This document shows, one piece after another, positions 34,501-45,435 of a stretch of 64,000 bases of DNA; within the stretch, counting starts at the first letter, position 1, and each line of letters begins with the position of its first letter. Position numbers and translations under genes: made by a program. The notes beneath the pieces are model-generated. The model did no database searches. It worked only from the letters and a program-made list of their open reading frames with translations, and had not been told where the DNA came from. The stretch comes from Cryptomeria japonica (lineage: Eukaryota > Streptophyta > Pinopsida > Cupressales > Cupressaceae): the NCBI RefSeq assembly GCF_030272615.1, contig NC_081409.1, positions 532,312,291 to 532,376,290 on the forward strand, given 5' to 3'.

Positions 34501-35768
34501 AAGCTGTGTGATTATTTATTGCTTATGTTGCTCATAAGAATTACAAGGTTTATTAGATGGATGTTAAGTGTGCAATTCTGAATGGAGATCTTGAAGAGGA
34601 AGTTTATATTGAGAAACTTGATAGATTTTCACTTTTATATGACAAAAACATGGTTTGTAGGTTAAGGAAATCTTTATATGGATTGGAACAATCCCCTAGA
34701 GCTTGGTATGCAAGATTGGATAAATATCTTTTGAAGCTTGATTTCACTAAAGGTAATGCTAACAATAATTTATATTATAAGATCACTGATGATGACATAT
34801 TAATTATTGAGGTCTTTATTGATGATATCATTTTTGGAGGTGAAGATAAGTTGTGTATGGAGTTCTCTAACAATATGAAGAATGAATTTGAGATGTCTAT
34901 GATTGGGGAGATGATATTTTTCTTAGGTTTGTAGATTACTCAAAGTGATAAAGGTATTTTCATCTATCAAACTAAGTATGCTAAAGAGCTGTGAAGAAAT
35001 TTGGAATGGAAAATTGTAAACCGGTTAGTACTCCTATGGTTATAAGTGAGAAATTGACAAAGAAAGATGCATCTACATTGGTAAATTCTACTAGGTACAA
35101 ATATATGATTGGTGGTTTGTTATATCTGACTTAGACTAGACCAGATATAATCAATGCAGTTTTTATTGTATCAACATATCTGAGTGATCCTAGAGAAAAT
35201 CATGAGAGTGCAATGAAAAGGATTTTTCAGGTATTTGTAGGGAACAACTGAATATGGTTTTTGGTATCCTATAAATGACAACTTTACATTATGTGCATAT
35301 ACAGATGCAAATTGGGCTAGAGATGTTGATGACCAGAAGAGAACATCTGGTGGAGCTTTCTTTCTTAGAAAGAAACTTGTTTCAGGGATCAACAAGAAGC
35401 AATCATGCACCTCTTTATCTACTGCTAAAGATGAGTATGTTGTTGCTGCTACTAACTATACACAAGTTCTATGGATGAAGCAAATTTTGAAGGATATAAA
35501 GGTGGATTGTAATGAACTGGTAGTTATTCACTGTGATAACTATGCTAATATTGATATATCAAAGAATCTGGTATTTCATTCTAAGACAAATCACATATCT
35601 ATCAAGTATAACTTTTTGAAGGAGAAGGTGGAAGCAAATGAAGTCATCCTGGTTTATGTAAACACTAAAGAGAAGATTGCAGACTTTTTCACTAAACCTT
35701 TGCCTAAGGAATCATTTGAGTACTTCAGAAATAGGTTGGGGGTTTTTGCCCCTTTGGTAGAGACCTGA
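31583..35768 (+). pseudogene. CopC gag-pol (complete length, many stops and frameshifts)
   Basis: Starts at ATG 31583 (MASNSSSSST). The gag domain (31679-32270) contains VRYKNIKMEEDERITAFMER and QCCGGSLSEDEIVSKVLR. Knuckle CFACIKIGHFVSRS has lost a Cys. The protease box is destroyed at 32745-32760 (WVID followed by a stop/shift, then SHHMIGDKRKF). GAG-pre-integrase is 33100-33240. The integrase core has NGVVQRKN near 33590, where CopA and CopD keep the catalytic Glu (NGVVERKN), so integrase is inactive. RT spans 34557-34934 (IDDIIFGGEDKLCMEF); RNase H 35380-35768 (ADFFTKPLPKE). Stops and frame changes are more numerous than in CopD. Confidence 0.9.
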
Positions 35769-36201
35769 ATGATGCTGATTTGCATCAATCCAGTATGCAT
35801 TATCAGAGTTATTACTCATTTTAGATTGATGTGGTGGTGCTACTACTGAGGGGGAGTAGTTAGCTGTATGTTTTAGAGGATTTATGATCTTTCATTTTAG
35901 ATTGATGTGGTGGTGCTACTACTGAGGGGGAGTCGTCAACTGTATGTTTTAGAGGATTTATGATCTTTCTTTGATGTTTTATACTAGATCTTTGGCATTT
36001 ATGTCAAAGGGGGAGAGATATATGTTAAAAACGAAGCTTAACAGAATATCAATCAAAATGGAATTCGGTTCAGAACTTCATTTCTATATCATTTTGTGGG
36101 AGATTGTTGGCTATCTTCCATTGGGGGATACTTGTTTGGGATTTCTTGGGACTTGGATGTTTTTCACATCTAGTGTTTCCATCAATGCCAAAGGGGGAGA
36201 T
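35769..36201 (+). other. CopC 3' UTR: polypurine tracts and a 76 bp tandem duplication
   Basis: A 76 bp unit beginning CATTTTAGATTGATG is present at 35817 and again at 35893, each carrying CTGAGGGGGAGT. Further tracts are near 36003 (TCAAAGGGGGAGAG) and at 36188-36201 (CCAAAGGGGGAGAT), touching the LTR. Confidence 0.8.
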
Positions 36202-36503
36202 TGCTAGCAACTTGGAATTGATTATGTGTTGCATTGATGGAAACACTAGTTGTTTTGGTTGTTTACCAATTTTCAATTGGTTCTGGTAGAGTGGTTGATT
36301 ATGATATTGATCTGGTAGGATCTGGTATGAATTGGTTTGGATCAGTCATTCATGCTATTAGATGTGTATAATGATCAATTGGTTCAGGACTTGATGACTT
36401 AGAAGCTATCATTTATTCTAGTAAGCCTTTTGGTCATTGGTAAGGTATTTACCGGTAGAGATTTGTTGAAGATCTTTTTGATGCATGTGATAAGTGGTAT
36501 TGG
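36202..36503 (+). repeat. CopC 3' LTR, first part (before CopD)
   Basis: Begins TGCTAGCAACTTGG (decayed TGTTGG) right after the PPT. It follows the 5' LTR sequence until the CopD target site at AAGTGGTATTGG. Confidence 0.9.
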
Positions 36504-37696
36504 TGTTAGATAATTTAAATAACCAGAAGACAACTAAGAGGGGGGGGGGTGAATCAGTTGTTGCCAGATTACCGAAACCCAAAAGATCAATACCAGAATA
36601 CATAAATGAATTACTAAGATAGAAGATATATCAATTAAGTACAAGAAATAATTAGAGAATAAATACCATCCACATGACACCAAGATTTGTATGTGGAAAA
36701 CCCGGTGAGGGGAAAAACCATGGTGGGAAGCCTAAACACAGTCAAATAATACTTCTGTAGTAAGTATGTGATTACAAATGAGGGGCCTGGACTTGTAGGA
36801 AGGCCAACAACCTAGAGCACACTACTCATTACAAAAGGAGTCTCACTGACTACATAAAAATCCAGACTACAATCCAGAAGAAAGAATCAACTGAAATGAT
36901 AACATCTCCTATGCCTGAGTACAGTTCCAATTAGGCTCAATACCAAAGGACTAAATCCTCTTACATAAACCCAACTCAATCACCAATGATCAACCAAATC
37001 CTCTGCATGAATGATTATTACATTATATGCTCGCATACATCCTTTTAATCCTCACATATGATCTACAATAAGGTCTTACATCATATAAATACAAACCCTT
37101 GACCACAAACAATAAGGTCGGCCACCAAACAATAAAACAATTATATAATTACAAAAAATATGGGCCTGAGACCAAACAAATAATATTCAACCCATAAGAC
37201 ATCCTAGAAACACATCGAGAGGTCCTATCAACACATTACATTAAGTCGGTCCATAACCTAGATAAACTGGGACCCAATTTAGGTCCACACATGATGCAGC
37301 AATTATCCCAATAATCTAGGTCTCGAATATGATCACCATTAGCATCCTGAATCTCTATTAGAATCTACACCAACACCACTTATGCATAACATCAAGGATC
37401 TTCAACAAAGCTCTGCCGATGAAACCCTCACCGGATCAAGAAACCAAGCTTACCAGCATACAAGATGGCATCTGATCACTAGATCAAAACCAATTGACTA
37501 AACATTAATCTGAGTAGCATATCTAAGTCAATTCCATAAACTAAAACATACCAGATCATCATGATCTAATCCAACAAGAAACCAAACAACCTACCCAGAC
37601 CAGAAGGATACTGGTAAAGTAGCCAAAATAGCTAGTGTTGAAATCAATGACAAAACATTAATGCAACACATAATCAATTCCTCCAAATGGCCAACA
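36504..37696 (-). repeat. CopD 3' LTR (1,193 bp)
   Basis: Minus strand TGTTGGCCATTTGG ... ATCTAACA. It carries the U5 block (36690-36735), a TATTTATA-type box near 37084, and the terminal hairpin with arms 36554-36562 and 36529-36537. A run of ten G on the plus strand (36541 region) is the loop, expanded relative to the other copy. Confidence 0.92.
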
Positions 37697-38021
37697 ATAT
37701 CCCCCTTTGGCATTGATGGCAACACTAGATGTGAAAAACATCCAAGTTCCAATAAATGCCAAACAAATATCCCACAAAAGAATATAGCAATGAAGTTTTA
37801 AAATTTCTCCCCCTAATGTATATATACCTTAAGGTTTTCACATGAATATCTCTCCCCCTTTGACATTAATGCCAAAAATCTATCAAAAATATCAAAGCAA
37901 AAACAAAAAACCACTGAATAACAAAACTAACTACTCCCCCTGAGTAGTAGCATCACCACATCAATCTGGAATGAATAATATCTCTAATAATGCATACTAG
38001 ACTGATGCCAAATAGCATCAG
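37697..38021 (-). other. CopD 3' UTR with four polypurine tracts
   Basis: Plus-strand complements at 37697 (ATATCCCCCTTTGG, adjacent to the LTR), ~37805 (TTCTCCCCCTAATG), ~37851 (TCTCTCCCCCTTTG) and ~37931 (CTACTCCCCCTGAG). Spacing matches CopA. Confidence 0.8.
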
Positions 38022-41000
38022 TCAGTTCTCTGTCGGAGGGACGAAAACCCCTAATTTGTCTCTGAGGTACTCAAATGATTCTTTAGGAAAAGGTTTAGTG
38101 AAGATATCTGCAATTTTCTATTTAGTTTTCACATAAACCAGTCTAACCTCATTTTCTTCCACCACCTCCTTCAAAAAGTTATACTTGTAGATATGTGCTT
38201 TGTCTTAGAGTAAAATACCAGATTCTTTAATATGTCTATAGCAGCAGAGTTATCACAGTGAATAACTACTGGTCCATTGCAATGCACTTTGATGTCCTTC
38301 AACATTTTCTTCATCCATAGAACTTGTGTACAATTAGTAGCAGCAACAACATACTCAACTTCAGCAGTAGATAAAGAAGTACATGACTGTTTCTTGCTGA
38401 TCCATGAAATAAGTTTCTTTCCAAGAAAGAAAGCTCCACCAGAAGTACTTTTCTGGTCATCATCACCTGCCCCATATGCATCTGTATATGCACATAAAGT
38501 AAAGTCATCATCCTTAGGGTACCACAAACCATATTCAAATGTACCTTGTAAGTATCTAAAAATCCTTTTCACTACACTCTCATGATTTTCTCTAGGATCA
38601 CTTTCATATCTTGATGCAATGCAAACAACATTCATTATATCAAGCCTAGTCTGAGTCAAAGACCTCCAATCATAGACTTTTATCTTGTAGGATTTATCAG
38701 TGTAAATTCATCTTTCCTTGTCAATTTCTCACTGGTAACCATAGGAGTACTTACCGGTTTAGAGTCTTCCATACAAAATTTCTTCAACAACTCCCTAGCA
38801 TACTTAGTTTGACAGATGAAAATACCTTTATCAGTTTGAGTAATCTGTAAACCTAAGAAAAATTTCATTTTCCTAGTCATAGACATTTCAAATTCTTTCT
38901 CCATATTGTTAGAAAATTCCATGCACAACTTATCTTCACCTCCAAAAATAATGTCATCAACAAAGATCTCAATAATCAATATATCATCATCAGTGAATTT
39001 ACAATATAGATTATTCTTAGCATTTCCTTTAGTGAAACCAAGCTTAAAAAGATATTTGTCCAACCTTGTATACCATGCTCTAGGTGCCTGTTTTAATCCA
39101 TATAAAGATTTCTTTAACCTGCAAACCATGTTTTTATCATCTGAAAGTGAAAAACCATCAGGTTAATCAATATAAACTTCCTCATCAAGATCCCCATTCA
39201 TAAAGGTACACTTAACATCCATCTGGTAATCCTTGTAGTTTTTATGTGTAGCATAGGCAAGAAATAATTTTACAACTTCAATCCTAGTTATAGGTGCAAA
39301 AGTTTCACCATAATCAATTCCTTCCTTTTGAGAATATCATTTACAAACCAATCTAGCTTTATTCCTTACAACTTGTCCATCTTAATTTAATTTATTCCTA
39401 AAAACCCATTTAGTTCCAATAATGTTCTTATTTTTAGGTCAGGGAACTAAAGTCCATGTGTTATACTTCTCTATCTGATCTAATTCTTCTTCCATAGCTT
39501 TCATCCAACATTCATCTTTACATGCTTCATTTACTGATACCAGTTCAACTTGAGAAATTAAACATACCTTATTAGCTACCAATATCCTTCTTGTCATCAC
39601 TTCATTGTTCTTATCCCCAATGATCTGATCTTCTGAATGATTCAATCTCACATACCTAGGAGTCTTCTGACTCTCTGTTCCTCCTTTCGGTTCTTTAGTT
39701 ACTGTTGAATTTTTTGATATTGCTAGAGTAACCGGTTCAACATTCTATTCTGGTAAAGGTGTTACCGATTCAGTTATGATTATTTCCACTACTAGTTCTT
39801 GCTCATAAATTCTGATTTGACTTCTATTCATCTCATCCACCTTGACATTATCACTCTCCATAATTCTCTGCAATCTCTTGTTATAACATCTATATGCTTT
39901 TCTTTCATTAGAATAAAAAAGAAATATTCCTTCATCACATCTAGGATTAAATTTTCCAATGAAATCATCTCTGTTGATACAAAATTTACTACCAAAGATT
40001 CTAAAATATTTAACTGTAGGTGTATTGCCAAACCATAATTCATAAGGTGTCTTACCAGTTTCTCCTTTGATATGTACTCTGTTGGATGTCTAAACAGTTG
40101 TGCTTACTACTTCTCTCCAGTAGATATGAGGTAGATTAGCTTCCATCATCATTTTTCTAGCATCATCCAAGATAGTTTTGTTCTTCCTTTCCACAACTCC
40201 ATTCTACTGAGGTGTCCGAGGAGCAAAAAATTGTCTCCTTATGCCATGCCTCTCACAAAAGCTATTAAATTCACAGGATGTACATTCTCCACCATGATCT
40301 GACCTTAAACACTTGATCTTCAGTCCTGTCTCAGTTTCAACTTTAGCTTTAAAGATTTTAAAATTTTTAAAAGCCTCAAATTTTTCCCTTAGAAAAGTAA
40401 CCCACATCATCCTAGAATAATCATCAATGATTAGCATAAAATATCTATAACCTTGAAAACATTTAATTCTAGCAGGGCCACACAAATCAGTATGAATAAG
40501 ATCAAGAACATCATTAGATTTGTCTTGTATACTCTTAAAAGAGGTTTTGACCTATTTTCCCATTTGACATTCCTTACATACCGAATTATAGGGCTTCACA
40601 ATCTTAGGTATATCTCTAATTGCCTTACTTGAACTGATCTTTACGATGCAATCAAAATTCACATGACATATCCTTTTATGCCATAGCCAACGCTCATTAA
40701 TTTGTGTATTCAAACATATCTTCTCATTGAAATTCAAATGAAATATATTACCCTTTGTCTGTGTACCGGTTGCAATCTCCAAACCAAATCTATTAATGAT
40801 TTTTCATTTTTCATCAATTGTAATTGAAATCCCTTATCCACCAATTTTCCTACACTCAAAAGATTATTCCTCAAACCTTCAACATAATAAACATTATCAG
40901 TATTGTGCTTACCATCTAATGATATAGTTCCTTTTCCTTTGATCATACATGCTTTGCATCTCTAAATCTAACCACACCGCCATTAAATTCTTGCAAAGAT

Positions 41001-42232
41001 AGAAATTTCCTTTTATCTCCAATCATATGATGTGAACATCCACTATCAATTACCCATTCATCCTTATCTTCAATTTTAGCATCAAGTTCCTTCTCTTCAG
41101 GTACATTCTCTTCCAGTACCGAAACATTTTCCTTGATAGCTAGGAACACCCATTCCTTTCCATTGCCAAAACCATTAACAAAGTCTTGTGTCGGTTCACC
41201 ATGAGAATCAATCACACCTTCCTCATCCACAATGTAGCATTATTTATCTCTATTTCTCTTGTACTTATACTTGTTTTGATATCTAGGGTTAGGCTTAAAA
41301 TATCTTCTAGCTCTTTCTTCAAATCTTGAATTCCTTTCAGGACATCTAGATGCAAAATGACCTATCTTATTACATGCAAAACATTTAAAAGGTGCTTTTC
41401 CTTCATACTTACTTCCTACCGGTCCTTTAGGTACTCTTCTAGCAAATAGGGCTTCAAGTTGCTCAAATTCTTCATCTACTCTCTTCATATCATCCAATTC
41501 CTTTGCATACAAAACTTTCCAATCTTGCTTGTCAGTTGATGATGTAAATGCATGAAAAGCAAGTTCAAACTTCACAGCTCCAGAGGGTCCAAATTCTTCA
41601 AGCTCAAATGTAGATAATTTCCTAACCAAGGTATCTCTATTGACAAAAGTATTAGCAATTGTTCTCAATTCATTAATTGCAGTAGCCTTCATCTTATAAG
41701 CCGGTGGCAAAGCTCTCAGAACTTTAGAAATGATTTCATCTTCACTCAGAGATCCACCACAACATTGAATTCCCATAACAATTTCATTTACCCTTTCCAT
41801 GAATACAGTAATCCTTTCATCTTCTTCCATCTTTAAGTTTTCATATCTCACCCGGTAACCATCAAGTTTAGAAATATTAATAGTAGGGTCACCTTCATTA
41901 AGAGTCTCCAACTTGTCCCATATAGCCTTTGTTGATGATTTGTCAGTTAATCCCACTATTTGCTGATCAAAAAGTGCACACAAGAGGGCTTCTCTTGCTC
42001 TACTATCATTCTCAAGCTCCTTATCCAAATTTGCTGGAGGAGGATTTCCAGATGCCCTATTAAAAGGTGTAACACCATTCTCTATGATTTCCCAAATTTC
42101 CTTTCCAAGACATCTTAGATGATTCTTCATCTGAATCTTCCATACTTTATAATTTGTTCCATCAAGCCTAGGAATTTATCTCTGAAAGATAGTAGCAGAA
42201 TAACTAGATGAACTTGAACTATTAGTCGACAC
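38022..42232 (-). pseudogene. CopD gag-pol (best preserved copy)
   Basis: The ATG of CopC is GTG here (42230-42232) and a stop follows soon after. From 42130 to 41240 the gag is open for 296 codons, ending with the CCHC knuckle CFACNKIGHFASRC (41343-41384). Protease keeps WVIDSGCSHHMIGDKRKF (near 41010-41060). The GAG-pre-integrase box is RICHVNFDCIVKISS..CKECQMGK (40552-40700). The integrase core spans 40485-40180, with the catalytic Glu context VVERKN. RT has VDDIIFGGEDKLCMEF (38920-38965). RNase H has KKQSCTSLSTAEVEYV (38340-38400) and ends at TGA 38022-38024. Remaining stops are few, with frame changes near 41235, 40940 and 40200. Probably dead, but the most useful copy for lineage assignment. 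Confidence 0.92.
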
Positions 42233-42275
42233 AGGATCTTCCCCGAGTGGTTAAGCTTATGTAGAGAGGACCAGA

Positions 42276-42287
42276 GCTCTGATACCA
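42276..42287 (-). other. CopD primer-binding site
   Basis: The minus strand reads TGGTATCAGAGC, a perfect canonical plant Copia PBS, 2 nt from the LTR end. Confidence 0.92.
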
Positions 42288-42289
42288 AT

Positions 42290-43521
42290 TGTTAGAAATT
42301 TCAAATAACTGGAAGACAACTGAGAGGGGGAGTGAATCAGTTGTCGCCACATTACCGGAACCTTAAGAAATTAAAACTTTAATACCATAACCCAAAAGAT
42401 CAATACTGGAATGCATAAACTAATTATTGAGATAGAAGATATATCAATTAAGTACAAGCAACAATTAGAGAATAAATAACATCCACATGCCACCAAGATT
42501 TGTATGTGGAAAACCTGGTAAGGGGAAAAACCATGGTGGGAAGCCTACCCACAATCAAATAATACTTCTGCAGTAAGTTTATGATTACAAATGAGGGGCC
42601 TGCACTTGCAAGAAGGCCAATAGCCTAGAGCACACTGCTCATTACAAAAGGAGTCTCACAGACTACATAAAAATCCAGACTACAATCCGAAAGAAAGAAT
42701 GAATTGCAATGATATCATCTCCTATTCCTGAGTACAGTTACGATTAAGCTCAATACCAGATGAATAAATCCTCTTACATAAACACAACTCGATCACATAT
42801 GATCAACCAAATCCTTTGCATGAATGATTATTACATTATACACTCGCATAAATCCTTTTCATCCTCACATATGATCTACAATGAGATCTTACATCATATA
42901 TATATACAAACCCTTGACCACAAACAGTAAGGTCGGCCACCATACAATAAAACAATTATATAATTACAAAACATGTCGGACTGAGACCAAACAAGTAATA
43001 TCCAACCCATAAGACATCCCAAAAATACAACGAGAGGTCCAATCAACATGTTACATTAAGTCGGTCCATAGCCTTGATAAACTAGGACCCAATTTATGTC
43101 TACACACACTAAAGCAATGACCCCAATCAACCAAGTATCAAACACGATCACCATCAGCATCCCGAATCTCTACTAGAAGCCACACCAACACCACTTATGC
43201 ATAACATCAAAGATCTTCAACAAATCTCTGCGGGTGAAACCCTCACCGGATCAACAAACCAAGCTTACCAGCATACAGGATAGCATTTGGTCACTAGATC
43301 AAAACCAACTGACTGAACATGAATCCAAGTATCATAGCTAGGCCAATTCCATAAACCAAAACATATCGGAGCATACTGGATCATCATGATCTAATCCAAC
43401 CAGAAACCAAACAACCTACTGGAACTAGAAGGATACCGGTAAAGTAGCCAAAACAACTAGTGTTGACATCAACAACAAAACATCAATGGAACACATAATA
43501 AATTCCTCCAAATGCCCAATA
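42290..43521 (-). repeat. CopD 5' LTR (1,232 bp)
   Basis: Minus strand starts TATTGGGCATTTGG (decayed TGTTGG) and ends TTCTAACA. A TATATATATA box lies near 42896-42906. Perfect hairpin with arms at 42345-42337 and 42323-42315 (GACAACTGA/TCAGTTGTC). U5 block 42505-42550. Confidence 0.92.
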
Positions 43522-44462
43522 GTTGGTGCCACTTCTAGATGGCTTTCAGGATGTTGTTGGTTATCTTGTTCATGTTTCAGCTTATTAGTGGTGTTGGATT
43601 TAGTTTATGGCAACCTATTTTGGGTTTGGTGTTATCTAGATTATGCACCGGTTTCTGTAACATGTTCGAGGATGTTCCTGATGCGTTATCGATGAGATTT
43701 AATGATTGGTTTACATTGTTTTCGGCCTAAGATGACTTGGTTGATCATTGGTTTATGGGTTTATGTTATGAATTTATTGTATTATCTTTTAGGTGGCCGA
43801 CCTAATTGTTTAGGTCCCAGGTTAGTATGAATTTGATGTAAGATCTCTTTGTAGATCATAAGTTGATAGATCGAGGTTATGAGATGATCTGTGTGCAAAT
43901 AATGTTGTCATAATATGTAGAAGGTTTGGTTGATCATAGGTGATTGGATTGGGTTTGTAAGAGAGGTTTAAGGCCTCCAGTATTGAGCTTAACTAGAACT
44001 GTACTCAGGCATAGGAGATTCTTTACTTGCAGTTCACTCTTCTTTCCGGATTGTACTTCAATGTTTATGTAGTCAGTGAGGCTCCTTTTTGTGATGAGAA
44101 GTGTGCTCTAGGATGTTGGACTTCTTGCATGTGTAGGTCCCTCATATTGTAATCACATACTTACTACAGAAGTATTATCTGACTGTGGGTAGGCTTCCCA
44201 CCATGGTTTTTCCCTTTACCAAGTTTTCCACGTACAAATCTTGGTGTCATGTGTTATGGATGGATGGCAACTATTTGGTGATTTATTTTTATGTTTAAAT
44301 TCTTTATTAGTTATTCCAGTATTTGGTTTATGCATTTTGGTATTAATTTTATGTGTTCTAATAATAAGGATTTGAATGCTTAAAGTTCTATAATCTGGTG
44401 ACAACTGATTCAACCCCCTTCCCCCCTCTTATTTTTCCTCTGGTTATCTGAGTTGTCTAACA
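43522..44462 (+). repeat. CopC 3' LTR, second part (after CopD)
   Basis: Resumes with the target duplication GTTGG then TGCCACTTCTAGATGG, matching the 5' LTR at 30594. It ends TTGTCTAACA at 44462, followed by the second CTTCA. The terminal hairpin is decayed on its right arm. Confidence 0.92.
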
Positions 44463-45175
44463 CTTCATACATTCTTCTGACTTCTTCCAACTATGTTGCT
44501 ATTGCACTAATATTTTTAATAAACTCTTCAAGACTTGTATTTAATCTATCTTGTCCTTTAGCAGCAACATCCTTACACTTTTTGTATTCTCCTCACCTTT
44601 TTGAGTTCATCAAGTGCACAAATAAGCTCCCCTTCAAGATCCACTTCATCTTCAACTTCTTCTTCATCATCACTATTGAATATATCTTGCTTTCTAGATT
44701 GAGCTCTACTGTCATTTCTTGATGTATACTCCTCACCTTGGACCTCTTGTGCCATGAAATTCAAAGTTTTATTTTCATCTTCACTGCAACCACTATATGA
44801 TCTTCTTTTATCATCTGTACACATGCCTATTCTATTATTCTTCTTGCTTCCACAATCTGATTCATTGGTGCTAGGGTCATTTCCATAGTTCCTTCAATCT
44901 GTCCTAAATTCTCTCTGTAGACTTAAATATCTCGATCTTTGAAGACACATCATCAGATATCCCACTGAGAATAGCCTTCATTGATACAATATTTCATTAA
45001 TATTCTCTTTTGGCATTAGGATCAGCTGTAGGACTAGCAAGGACATTGTATCCATTCATGACAAACATCCACACATCATAACCTAAGGTAGACAAATAGA
45101 CTTCCATTCTACAACTCCAAATTAAATAGTTGAACCATAAAACATAGGTGTAGGGATTGACTCAAATTTAACCAT
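44463..45175 (-). pseudogene. GagE gag, N-terminal part: Copia-type capsid-like domain and acidic linker
   Basis: From ATG 45175 (MVKFESIPTPMFYGSTI) the minus strand carries, across frame changes, segments such as DVWMFVMNGYN and ADPNAKREY. It then has AILSGISDDVSSKIEIF typical of the Copia gag domain, and an open 83-codon stretch (44824-44573). That stretch has an acidic run (FNSDDEEEVEDEVDLEGEL) before a coiled coil that continues beyond CopC at 30268. Together with 28888-30268 this gives a Gag of roughly 700 codons: capsid-like domain, coiled coil, four zinc knuckles. NA1 and NA2 lack the capsid-like part. Confidence 0.68.
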
Positions 45176-45235
45176 TGTGCTCATACACCAAAATCTACCC
45201 AAGCTAGAGAAATCTTTACTACAAGGGGAACCTAG

Positions 45236-45247
45236 GCTCTAATACCA
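45236..45247 (-). other. GagE primer-binding site
   Basis: The minus strand reads TGGTATTAGAGC, the same variant as CopA. Confidence 0.82.
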
Positions 45248-45249
45248 AT

Positions 45250-45435
45250 TGAAGGAACACAATGGACCACTAAGAGGGGGGTGAATCAATAGTAATCAAT
45301 AAAATTTTTTCCTTCCAAAGATCTAATAAACAATAACATTAATTTAAAAACCATGAACAAAGATATTTAGTAGATCAACACACACACACATAAAAGACAC
45401 ATCTCATAACACTAGTTGTATGAGGAAAACCCTAT
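45250..45435 (-). repeat. GagE 5' LTR remnant (3' ~186 bp)
   Basis: Matches 24273-24462 of the 3' LTR (TGAAGGAACACAATGGA.. on the plus strand) and stops matching inside the U5 block at about 45435. The other 3.2 kb of the LTR is missing, by deletion or by an unrecognised insertion. Confidence 0.75.

Larger units (their letters stand above)
36504..43521 (-). mobile_element. CopD: 7.0 kb Copia retrotransposon inserted in the CopC 3' LTR
   Basis: 3' LTR 37696-36504, gag-pol 42232-38022 and 5' LTR 43521-42290, all minus strand. The target duplication is GTTGG (43522-43526) and ATTGG (36499-36503), one base decayed; the intact target GTTGG is visible in the CopC 5' LTR near 30594. It is the best preserved of the three sister Copia copies and, by nesting, the latest insertion in this stack. 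Confidence 0.94.
30269..44462 (+). mobile_element. CopC: Copia retrotransposon inserted in GagE, itself carrying CopD
   Basis: 5' LTR 30269-31526, PBS, gag-pol 31583-35768, PPT region, 3' LTR 36202-36503 plus 43522-44462 (split by CopD). A perfect target duplication CTTCA flanks it (30264-30268 and 44463-44467). It lies inside the GagE gag frame, whose coiled coil resumes on the other side. Sister of CopA and CopD. Confidence 0.93.
24273..45435 (-). mobile_element. GagE: gag-only LTR element with very long LTR, interrupted by CopC
   Basis: On the minus strand: remnant 5' LTR (45435-45250), PBS (45247-45236), gag N-terminal part (45175-44463), CopC insertion, gag C-terminal part (30268-28888), 3' UTR with PPTs, 3' LTR (27647-24273, 3,375 bp). 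Outside CopC the interior is only about 3.4 kb and holds no protease, integrase or RT. It resembles the TR-GAG type of non-autonomous element described in plants. The 5' LTR is cut after about 186 bp. The left flank TTAGT (24268-24272) is the candidate target duplication. Confidence 0.78.

Noticed and set aside
36536-36549. G-run as a G-quadruplex
   Set aside because: A single uninterrupted G tract (an expanded hairpin loop on the opposite strand) without three further tracts nearby.
42276-42287. tRNA gene from the TGGTATCAGAGC sequence
   Set aside because: It is only the PBS complementary to the tRNA 3' end; no cloverleaf or A/B boxes surround it.
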